A stretch of DNA of 12,032 bases from Phoronis pallida. Its lineage: Eukaryota > Phoronida > Phoronidae. Of this stretch, positions 1-7,889 are shown in pieces. The stretch is taken from positions 1 to 12,032 of the forward strand of contig JAOXYC010194131.1 in assembly GCA_028565715.1 (NCBI GenBank). The letters run 5' to 3'. The notes beneath the pieces were generated by a model. That model ran no database searches. It was not told the origin of the DNA and was given only the letters and a program-made list of their open reading frames with translations. Each line of letters starts with the position of its first letter. Within the stretch, counting starts at the first letter, position 1. Both the position numbers and the translations under genes were made by a program.

Positions 1-347
1 GAATCAAAGAGGAACGCGACTGCTTCCTATTTATTGTGCTAAAAATGCTTTTGATTATTTTATGTGATATAATTTTTTTTTACTCTGTGTATATTTGATC
101 TGATGACAAAAATCAAATGCTGCAAGTAAGTTGATTTACTAATTTCAAATGAAATGATTTTATAAAAAAAGCTTATTATATGACTTTCTACAAAAATAAC
201 CCATCCTGGCCCTGGCGGATAGTTGTGCAATGGCTGCATTGAAGATGAAATCTCATGGGGCTATGTTCTTTGATTTTCACTTAGCAAATAATATATTAAC
301 CTGGATTTGATATGATCAGACTAAATGTGTAGTGCTCTGTTTGCTTA

Positions 348-364
348 TGAATGAATGAATGAAT
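348..364. repeat. Short (TGAA)n microsatellite
   Basis: About four consecutive TGAA units. It is a simple-sequence tract with no visible link to a gene. Confidence 0.75.
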
Positions 365-785
365 TCTTATGAATAAACGTTTGACCAATATTACTTCCTG
401 GTGATATAACATGTTTTTTTAGTTTACAAGATGCTTACTAATAAGAAATGATTTACTCAATGCATAATTGAGATAGATTTAATAAAAGCCCTGGCTGAGG
501 ATATCAAAAACTGTTAACATGCTAAAGATGACGTTTTCGTCACTGGGAGTAAATTTGCATTAAAAACAATTTTTAAACAAATGTCAACTAAAACAGGTGA
601 TGCCAAGGTTGGTATTTTATTAGATTAAAAACTCAGAAGATCTTATTGTATGGCCTTAATAAGTAAATGCCATAAATCAAGTATTTGAAACATCCAGATA
701 ACAACTTTGCCTTATTTAATTAGTTTCAGTGGCTACCAATAGATGTCACCTTCCTCCGCAGTAAAATAATGTACAAAAAAGACTT

Positions 786-827
786 ATGAATAAAATTGTC
801 AATTGAATGAATAAAATTGTCAATTGA
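786..827. repeat. 21-bp perfect tandem duplication
   Basis: The 21-base unit starting ATGAATAAAATTGTC occurs twice head to tail (786-806 and 807-827) with no mismatch. The perfect identity suggests a recent replication-slippage event. It contains AATAAA in each copy, but no gene end is visible next to it. Confidence 0.85.
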
Positions 828-1451
828 ACATTAATTTTAAACTTAGAAACTGATGTCAATAAATACCAATTTGAATTGAATTTACTTAATACATTTATAA
901 CATTTACAACATGTTTAATTTTCATATCAAATATAATTGTTTTGGTTAACTGTCATGTTTTGATCCTGAAACTTTCCCAGCACAATATTTTTTCTTTTAA
1001 TACCTTGAATATTTTCTGTAGGAATATTTGATTGTCCTGGTGGGTTTGACGAACAAGAAACTTAAGTTTCATGTCTTCCAGTAGCTTCCAGTGCCTACGC
1101 AAATAAACCTGCAAGTTCTATTCATCAATCTTCAATGACTTATCAATTCACCCAAGTTGAATTCTCTAATTACATGTTCCAAACTGATATGTGTATTTTA
1201 ATGACATCGCTGAGATAACATGTACATTTAAATCCAATCATGAATTTTAATTAATAGATTTGCTGTACTCTAATGGCTCTAGTTACATTTTGACATTTAC
1301 CAGTCCCATGTTTTCATTCCATGAGCTCTATAATTTAGTGTGTTTTTAATTGCTACATTTGTGCAATGTAATCTTAATAGCTGGGAGTCTATCATTTTGT
1401 CATTCATTCCCGGGACAAGCTCTTGAACTCTTTCAGTTTTCTCTGGATACA

Positions 1452-1584
1452 GAATGATATAATACCTCGCTTAGTTCTCCTTATCAGCTTTTCTTTTTGC
1501 AACTGAAGTGCAGGAACTGATAAGAAGTTATTAGATTTTTGAAAGACTCCCTGCAGAGAGGTTCTTTGATGCCGTCTAGGTGGG
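1452..1584 (+). promoter_or_regulatory. Possible promoter and leader upstream of ORF 1
   Basis: A TATA-like GATATAATA lies at 1456-1464. Two GATA-factor-type sites follow in inverted orientation: CTTATCAG at 1480-1487 and CTGATAAG at 1517-1524, exact reverse complements of each other with a pyrimidine-rich spacer. The ATG at 1585 follows about 60 bases later. GATA factors bind WGATAR, so both sites fit. An alternative reading is that CCCTGCAG ending at 1556 is a splice acceptor of a leader exon. No experimental start site is available; this is an inference from motif spacing. Confidence 0.3.
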
Positions 1585-2094
1585 ATGGATTTGGTGACTC
1601 CTCAAAAGATGGCTAATGAAAAGACGGAGACCGAGGTTGAACCTTTGGAGTTAGTCCTTGGAATAGAAAGCGAAGATGGGAATTTGCTGAATGAAATTGT
1701 CAATACCCTAGCATTGTCGGGAGATCCTGAGCATAGTGCAGAAATCGTGAATATTGTTAAAGGTATTCCTGCACACAATGCAGAACAGAATGGAAATGCT
1801 GAAGGCAAATCTGAACAGTCTGCAAGTTTTGATTTCACAGCTGAACGAACTCCTGCAACCAAGGAAGGGTTTGCTGGTAGACAAGAACCAAGTTCTGGAT
1901 GCAGTAAAGAAACGGATGAATTAATTGAAGGGAAACCAAAAATATCATTAGACTTGAAGAAAGTTGACAATGTTGTGGAAAACTGTGTTTCAGTTGTTGT
2001 TGAAAAAGTGAAAACTAAACATGTCACTATTGTTGAACCTGTGAAGAAGCGGGACATTTATGGATATCAACAGGGGAACACAACTAAATTGTAA
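1585..2094 (+). CDS. Acidic 169-aa ORF, candidate first coding exon
   Basis: I do not recognise this protein. The ATG at 1585 has G at -3 and +4 and is preceded by an in-frame TGA at 1567-1569, so the frame starts here; a second ATG at codon 9 (AAGATGG) also has strong context. The product is hydrophilic and acidic in its first two thirds (many Glu, Asp, Asn, Ser), with a Lys/Val-rich stretch near residues 120-155 and no signal peptide, membrane span or Cys cluster. Base composition is clearly less AT-rich than the flanks, which supports coding. It ends in TAA at 2092-2094, but the last codon and stop (TTGTAA) contain a possible donor, GT at 2091-2092, whose phase matches the acceptor before 2587. 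It may therefore be either a complete short protein or an N-terminal exon read through into intron. The antisense frame over the same bases is a shadow. Confidence 0.6.
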   Translation: MDLVTPQKMANEKTETEVEPLELVLGIESEDGNLLNEIVNTLALSGDPEHSAEIVNIVKGIPAHNAEQNGNAEGKSEQSASFDFTAERTPATKEGFAGRQEPSSGCSKETDELIEGKPKISLDLKKVDNVVENCVSVVVEKVKTKHVTIVEPVKKRDIYGYQQGNTTKL

Positions 2095-2281
2095 TTTTTC
2101 AGTGACACAAAGTTTGACTTATCTATATTTACATTAAAACAAGAAATTATTTGACATTTCTAATTCAAAAGATCAAAATAGCTAGTGGGTTGATTTACAT
2201 TTAAATGGCAATCTTGTCTTTTTAATCAAAATAGCTTTAAAACATGACATTTAAAAATGTCAATTCATCTAGTGAAGAATA

Positions 2282-2456
2282 CTATTTTCATTTGAATGAG
2301 TTTGAATTGCTATGAATTGAATCATAACATTCGTCTGAACACATAACTACCTTAACTTCTTCTGGAAACATACAAGTACATCCAGACGGCCAGGTTGACA
2401 TACGAGAACTGAGATCCAGCATACAAAACTATGTTTTCAATAAATAATAAAACATG
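2282..2456 (-). repeat. Decayed copy of the 2922-3256 repeat family
   Basis: This stretch aligns by eye with the interior of the inverted-repeat element at 2922-3256. Shared blocks include ATTCrTCTGAA..ATAA..CCTT..CTTCT.C.GGAAA, GAG.(T)AACTGAGATC.A and TGTTTTC.ATAA..A.CATG in the same order. Terminal inverted repeats are not visible in this copy. On the minus strand both copies keep the residue pattern FPxExKxxxxSDECxDxI. The block lies just downstream of ORF 1 and carries the AATAAA signals at its end. Confidence 0.5.
2439..2451 (+). promoter_or_regulatory. Polyadenylation signals after ORF 1
   Basis: Two overlapping-register AATAAA hexamers lie at 2439-2444 and 2446-2451, about 350 bases after the TAA of ORF 1, and are followed by a GT/T-rich stretch (TGATGTCTTGTGCTTTGTT, 2474-2492) as expected for a downstream element. 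They could end a short transcript that retains the intron. AATAAA is frequent in AT-rich DNA, so this is suggestive only. Confidence 0.35.
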
Positions 2457-2586
2457 CAGACAACACCACTTCAATGATGTCTTGTGCTTTGTTAATTTCT
2501 ACAAAATATTAAAATGAAGTTGATAAAATTTGAATGTAAGTTTTTCATACCACAGTCAGTTAATTGTTGGTTTCACTATTTTCCAG

Positions 2587-2719
2587 AGATAACGATATGA
2601 ACGAGTATGTAAGCTCCAGTCCGGAGACAGAGCGGAAGAGGGGCAGGTCACCAAAAAGACATCACAAAGAGAAAATAGAAAAATTAAAAATGTTCGAAGT
2701 AGATCAAGAAACCGAGGAG
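2587..2719 (+). CDS. Basic Ser/Arg/Lys-rich exon
   Basis: The block is bounded by an acceptor (TTTCACTATTTTCCAG ending at 2586, good pyrimidine tract) and a donor (GAG|GTATGT at 2720). The reading frame is open through the exon, and the downstream intron closes it soon after. An ATG at 2597 would give a 41-residue start ending exactly in phase 0; alternatively the exon is internal and enters with the third base of a codon. Residues include a Ser/Glu cluster, then an RKRGRSPKRHHKEK-type basic stretch that could act as a nuclear localisation or nucleic-acid or microtubule contact, then a charged helix ending DQETEE. Product unknown. The open frame upstream of 2587 is intronic and should not be counted. 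Confidence 0.6.
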
Positions 2720-2921
2720 GTATGTGTACATTGTTTCTTTCAAATTTAATTGATTATATTTCAGGTGGCATGGACCTGGAAGCACACACCTGTTAACAGT
2801 AATTGAGGCCTTGAAACAATGTGATATGTTTCAGTGTACTCAATCACCATTCTCAAACATTTCAATTGCTCAAAATAGTTGGGCTTCTTCAACTAAAGAA
2901 ATTTGGTAATCAATTAAAGTA

Positions 2922-3256
2922 GTACATCGCTACTTACGAATGTGAAATTATCGTCTATTGAATGCGGTCAATTGCATAGGAATTGTCGTTACAAATTGCA
3001 TCCTTACATTCATCTGAATAAATAAATTCCTTCGCTTCTGCCGGAAATTTCTTTACGGCAACCTTATGTGACTTGATGAAATATCTTGAGGGTGACGAGA
3101 TAACTGAGATCAACTGTAACCTATTAACTTTGTGTTTTCGATAACACATGAAGGTAGTAACAAGATTTGGCAACGAAAAATGATCAAACTGTGTTAAAAA
3201 AAACGGATGAAAATGTTGTATTTCTGATAATTCTACATTCGTAAGTAGCGATGTAC
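2922..3256. mobile_element. 335-bp terminal-inverted-repeat element (MITE-like)
   Basis: The left end (2922-2952) and the reverse complement of the right end (3226-3256) match at 29 of 31 bases, beginning GTACATCGCTACTTACGAAT. If the outermost TA on each side (2923-2924 and 3254-3255) is the target duplication, the element fits a Tc1/mariner-type nonautonomous element; this assignment is inference. No transposase is encoded. A 101-codon minus-strand frame runs from the right flank almost to the left inverted repeat, and part of it is mirrored in the decayed copy at 2282-2456. Confidence 0.75.
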
Positions 3257-4048
3257 GCATTTAAGAATTTCAAAAAAGGTTTGCAATATCATCTACAAAG
3301 GGTTTCTTTCAATGTGTTTTCTTTAACTTTTGACTTATCATTTAGCTCATTCAATTCATTTTTTGAACACAATACGATAATTTAATAACAAAGCTTATAA
3401 GTTCCAGTTTTTGTTACTAGGTGGAGCCTGTGTACTACATTTGTTCTTTAATCACACTATTCAGTGTAGTTAAAGTTATAGTCATGTTATGTTTTATCAC
3501 ACCCTAACAGTTGACAGAAACTCAATTGTAACCACATTGTTTTGTCTAAAATGTAATTTTTTATGGCTAGGTGAGTGCAATTCAGCTCCAAATTGTTTAC
3601 TTTTGAACAAAAAATCCATTCCAAACATTCTGTTAATTATTGTTTTGACTTTCTGGGAATGTGTACAACTTTCCAAGGAGCAGACACACAGTAGTATTTC
3701 AATTATATGTGCTCACATGAACTGCATTTTTTGTTACTACTCGTGCTAGTATAACTCCACCAATAGGCCAGGTTGTTGACATAAAAAGATTAAACTATTC
3801 TTGTAAGTTTCCACAGCACATATATACCTGAATGTTATATTGGAAACCTATCTTTTGAATGTAATGTCAGGCAGTCATAAACAGTTCATTAAATGTCTCA
3901 TTTTTCAAAATGGTTTCTAGGAAGTAGGAACACACTTTCATTGAAAGCTGCAATAATGGATGCTGCTTTTTGTGAAATAACATTTACAATATATATTTGA
4001 TCACAATTAAGTAGCTCGATAAAAACACTGCCACTGCCTATTTGAATT
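3257..4048. other. Noncoding stretch, no gene seen
   Basis: AT-rich sequence with frequent stops in all frames. The longest open frame (from 3489) translates to a Phe/Cys/Leu-rich string typical of chance reading of AT-rich DNA. No splice-bounded block or repeat could be supported. Confidence 0.5.
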
Positions 4049-4096
4049 CACTAAAACTGATCAATGATATATCACTAAAACTGATCAATGATATTT
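4049..4096. repeat. 24-bp tandem duplication
   Basis: The unit beginning CACTAAAACTGATCAATG occurs twice in direct contact (4049-4072, 4073-4096), differing only at the end of the unit. It is a local slippage duplication in presumed intron. Confidence 0.85.
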
Positions 4097-4234
4097 GAAG
4101 ATAGGCACCATTTCAGTGAAAATATCATGGCTGTCAATGGAGGAGTTGGTGACTTATGTCTGCCCAAATGTTGGTTAGCAGTAAAGGTTTTAGGGAAATG
4201 ATTTCATTTGAGTTTTCTCAAACAGTCATGAATT

Positions 4235-4760
4235 AAAGATGCGGGATCGAACAATAAAGATGACATAATTTGGAATTTGTAGCGTTCTTGTGATCACATG
4301 ACTTGGCATTTAAAGTCAATATTTTGTTTTTTTGACTTCGGTACACATTCCTCAAATACTAGACAACCAGATTTGTATACTAGTTACTTATTTCAACAGA
4401 TAATTTCAATACAAAAAAGTGCCAGGGAGGGATTCGTGTTAAACCCTTCTTTTCATATTCTAAAAAAATTTCAAAAATCAAGAGTGTCGCAATTTTTCAA
4501 AAAAGTGAAGAAAAATGACTTATTATCTTGGATTGAAAACATATGAAAAGGTGTACCGGAGTTTTGGGATGCTTTTTGGAGAGAATGCCTTTCATTGTTT
4601 TTTTCTATTGAAGTTTTGAACTCTATGGATTTCATGTGTATTTTCTACGGCAAATTTTATCAAAAAAACTAAATTTTTACTTTAAATGCCGAGTCACGTG
4701 ACCAAGAGAACGCTACAAAATCCAAACTATGTCATCTTTATTGTTTGATCCCCCATCTTT
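4235..4760. mobile_element. Foldback-type element with long inverted arms
   Basis: The left arm (4235-4316) and the reverse complement of the right arm (4679-4760) match with about nine differences over 82 bases, both starting AAAGATG and sharing AACAATAAAGATGACATA. Together the arms and a ~360-bp AT-rich core form a 526-bp unit. The single strand would fold into a long hairpin. I see no clear target-site duplication and no transposase, so it is a nonautonomous DNA transposon or an inverted duplication. The open frame at 4298-4546 lies inside it and is not a gene. Confidence 0.8.
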
Positions 4761-5931
4761 CAGAAAATGTATACTTGTATGGGTTGGAAATTAATACTTT
4801 TTAAGTTATTCGTAGAAAAGGACACCATGGTAAATAGCCTCCCACGTAACCTTTAAGTTAATGCATTGGATTAAAGTGTTGCTAAGAATTTTTCATTTCA
4901 TTCTGAATTGAATAAGTCTACTATATTGAATTACTTACTTTACTACAAAAATTTTCATGAAAACATTAAATAAATGCTTATAATAGTACACATGAATGGA
5001 ATGTTTTGCCAGACTGGAATAGTAATCAAGGATAAACATCTCAATTCCTAGATAATTAAGATGTGATTAAATCATGTGGTATATTTGGTGTTCATCTATG
5101 TGTGAAGAGATTAAGAGCTGTATGTCACACCAGATTAAGAAGGGATTATCCTATGAAGCTTAATGAGATTGTATTATCGTATATCCTTCCCATTTTGGTG
5201 TGTGTATTCAAAAATGCTCCAATATATTTTTTAGGAAATTTCTCAAAAAAACAACAACAACAAAACCTCAACCTTTATCAGTTATCAGATGGCACAAGAA
5301 ACATTTTAGAATTGTTTTTAGACTACTGATAAAACATGGGAGGAGTTGTTTTGTTTCTAAACGTCAACTATTTTTTTCGAAATCGTTTTGGAAAACATTT
5401 TGAATATTCAAATATTTAATTATGGAGGTTGCTTCCGTTACAATTTGGAAAACAACCTTCGTTTCTTAAACTTTCAATTATGAATATTTTTTGAAATTTA
5501 CTTTTAACAGAGAACCGTACATGTGATGGGAGTAGCCGTTAGTCTGTGGAAAAAAACCGACATTTTTATAGAGATAAACTTCTAAATGACCATTTATCAA
5601 ACTTGTCTCTAATGTCTTTTTGTCTGAAACAAGACTCATTAAGAAGGTCCAGATGGGTGATTGTGTTTTAACTCTGATATTATGAGGGGATATTAATAGT
5701 TTTAGGGGTATATTAACACACAGTAATATATCATTACTGGTTGATCTGACTACACTGATATCTCTGTTTCAAACCAGCTGAGTAATGATGTTGCTTCATC
5801 AAGGACTTTCTGCATGAAAATATTGATTAAAAATTACATTAGAATTTAATTATTGTCTTGGGATTTTCTTTGGCAAGCCAAACACTGTCACGTAGACTTT
5901 ACTCCAGCCCCTTCGACTCCGGTTGAGGGAC
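4761..5931. other. Noncoding stretch, no gene seen
   Basis: AT-rich with homopolymer runs. The overlapping frames between 5063 and 5403 share no coding signature or splice signals. From about 5885 the composition becomes GC-richer (CAGCCCCTTCGACTCCGG), directly before the LTR-like block; this edge may belong to the insertion site or to an older element. Confidence 0.45.
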
Positions 5932-6134
5932 TGTAACAATCGCGGGGGGTCTACCGAAAGTAGAACGTCACTACAAGACTGCGGTTAACGGAAGTGACGT
6001 CATCCACATATACTTAGCGATGCTCGATTAGTGCGCGATTGATTCAGTCTGTCGTTTTCAACGATGGGCTGAGTTCAGTCTAACTGTCATGTTTGAAGCC
6101 AGCAAATAAACAATAAATGAACAATGTCTATGCA
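5932..6134 (+). mobile_element. Probable solo LTR, 203 bp
   Basis: The block starts TGTAACA (5932) and ends TATGCA (6134), so it has the TG...CA termini of LTRs, and it is flanked on both sides by GGAC (5928-5931 and 6135-6138), a possible 4-bp target duplication. Its internal order suits an LTR read on the + strand: a full CRE palindrome TGACGTCA at 5995-6002, a TATA-like CATATAC at 6007-6013, and two AATAAA signals at 6105-6110 and 6112-6117 near the end. It is far more CpG-rich than its surroundings. Known Ty3/gypsy-type LTRs often begin TGTAACA, but no internal coding region or second LTR is present. A stand-alone CpG-rich promoter is the main alternative. Confidence 0.45.
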
Positions 6135-6138
6135 GGAC

Positions 6139-6751
6139 AATTATTTAGAATCCTTTTCCTCGAAATTGAGTCATTCAAATCATGAACCTCATAATCGTTG
6201 TTCCAGGTTTTTGAAATATTGAGACCATTTATCATACCAGTTGTGATTGATTCACAATCAACAAAATTGTGGTGAAACATTTTCACATTTTGAAACAGAG
6301 ACATATTAGTCATTTTTTGAGAGCTTGGTTGTATTACAGAAAAAAAATGCTACATTTCCAAGAGCCTGTGTGTATTTTGAGGTTTATTGCTTTTTTCACT
6401 TCATTACCAGGATATTATATACTTTCATGGCTGTTTATTTATTTAAAACACAGATGTAAAATAAATACTTTCTCTAATGGTTGTTTTTAGAGTTGAAGCT
6501 GTGTGCATTGCAAGCACAGTAATTGTGCAACAGAGATTTTTTGTTAGATTATGGTTAACCGAATTTTCAACTCTGCATGATATTGAAATATATTCAGCAT
6601 TTTTGTACAATTTTTTGTTTAAAAGTAAAGGCACTAGTCTTGTGTAATAATTATCCTTGAATTTTGCAATTCATAGACTTATGATTATATTTAAAAATCT
6701 TTCTCCACAATCAACATTTCAATACTTGCCTGAATCAAAACTGATGTCTAA
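6139..6751. other. Noncoding stretch, no gene seen
   Basis: AT-rich. A 61-codon minus-strand frame (6128-6313) has a fairly balanced residue composition but overlaps the LTR end and lacks supported splice sites, so I do not call it. Nothing else stands out. Confidence 0.45.
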
Positions 6752-6921
6752 AGCCGCAATCGCGCTAGGTGTGCGGGGAACCTTTTCTGCAACATTCGCG
6801 CCGACAAATCTGTAACTTCAATATAGCGCAGCAATCGCGCTAGGTGTGCGGGTGTACACACTCAGCGCGAATGTTGCCTTGGCGTGATTGCCGCGCGGCA
6901 AACGCGCTAGGTGTGCGGTAG
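6752..6921. repeat. CpG-rich block with a 16-bp motif three times
   Basis: CGCGCTAGGTGTGCGG occurs exactly at 6761-6776, 6836-6851 and 6903-6918, in the same orientation and 75 and 67 bases apart. Between the copies, GCAACATTCGCGCC (6789-6802) is mirrored by GCGCGAATGTTGC (about 6865-6877), and TTGCCGCGCGGCAA (6888-6901) is a perfect 14-bp palindrome. The block is an island of CpG in AT-rich DNA. It is most likely a dispersed repeat or small nonautonomous transposon; a protein-binding array is possible. Confidence 0.7.
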
Positions 6922-6925
6922 GCTT

Positions 6926-7889
6926 AACCTGAAAGAAATGTGTGATTTTAAACAGAACCTAAATTCAAGTAAATGTATATTTCTCTGATTATAATCAATA
7001 ATGATGATTATTTGAGAAATACTAATTATTTTAGATGAAGGAGTTTGCAGCTGAGCCTAGGGATTTGCAATTAAATGATTAATTGTGAGTGTTTTAGATT
7101 TTGGAGAACATTGTTGGACTTCCTTGATTTCAAACAGCTCATCAATTAAATAAATATCCATTTTTCGTCTTTAAAACAGACATATTTTAATGAATATTGT
7201 GGCTCTTTCGTGAAGATAAAACACACCAATGATTTTTATTTAAATAACGACTTTGCAATTATTTTGGTCGAAATTGAACAAATGTTACCATACTTTCACT
7301 GTTTCTTCATACCATACATAACCCCTAGTTCACCTGGTCACGGCCTGATCGATGAAGACAGGTTGGAATGGGGGTGGGGCTCTCCATCGGTGTTCTGTTT
7401 CAATAGTCATGCATGTTTTGTTTGCCTAAGCAAGAACTTGTTTATAAATACCATATATTTTCTGTTTACAAAAATGGGATTTATCGGAGAATCATATTTT
7501 ATGCTTTTGAATACTTTTCTAACTCTTGTTTCAAGGTGAATTGGATAATGTTTCTAGTTGTTGAATGATGAATTTATTGAAATTATAGGCTATTTGTTCT
7601 TCCTTTTTTGTGTTTTCAATATAGATTTTAAGGCATGAAGAATCCTGTGTCTTGTCTCTAGTATTGACTGGTGGTCAAACTTCCAGAAACATTCAAAACT
7701 GCCACCAATAAACAAATTATAAATGCTGACAAAAAATTAAGCTTTCAACAAAATGTGGAGATTGGTATTTTTAATATGACTGCTGCCAGTTAATGGAGGG
7801 CTGCAAACTGTTTATTTTCTGGGAGAGTTTTCATGTAAACTTGATATTTTTATGAGTGTCCAAAAACAGTTGGCGTTTGAATAATCCCA
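6926..7889. other. Noncoding stretch, no gene seen
   Basis: AT-rich. The 109-codon frame at 7210-7539 is Phe/Ile-rich with no splice or promoter support. A short frame starting ATGAAGGAG after TATTTTAG at about 7034 closes after 15 codons. I see no repeat here. Confidence 0.45.

Larger units (their letters stand above)
1..1440. other. Noncoding AT-rich stretch
   Basis: I see no supported exon here. The first 42 bases are less AT-rich and read as 13 codons ending in TAA at 40-42, so they could be the tail of an upstream terminal exon, but this is too short to call. AATAAA hexamers occur at 372-377 and 481-486 and could serve such an upstream gene. The rest is homopolymer-rich AT sequence with small tandem duplications, listed separately. 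Intergenic or intronic status cannot be decided from sequence alone. Confidence 0.5.

Noticed and set aside
1602-2057. 151-codon minus-strand frame opposite ORF 1
   Set aside because: It is Ser/Thr/Phe-rich, mirrors the + strand ORF, and has no promoter or splice support of its own.
2564-2586. Upstream Met extending the 2587 exon to the left
   Set aside because: These bases are the pyrimidine tract and acceptor of an intron, so the apparent start is intronic.
2955-3260. 101-codon minus-strand frame as a host gene
   Set aside because: It lies almost entirely inside the inverted-repeat element and starts in its flank. I report the conserved pattern as a finding but not as a gene.
4298-4546. 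82-codon + strand frame
   Set aside because: Contained in the foldback element; the Phe/Lys/Ser composition is that of AT-rich chance reading.
5063-5403. Two overlapping + strand frames of 88 and 67 codons
   Set aside because: They overlap in different frames with Asn/Gln/Lys/Phe runs from homopolymers and no splice signals that fit.
6128-6313. 61-codon minus-strand frame next to the LTR
   Set aside because: Residue use is fairly balanced, but it overlaps the LTR end, has no splice sites I can support and no recognised motif.
7210-7539. 109-codon + strand frame
   Set aside because: Phe/Ile-rich, no strong start context, no intron boundaries; consistent with chance in AT-rich DNA.
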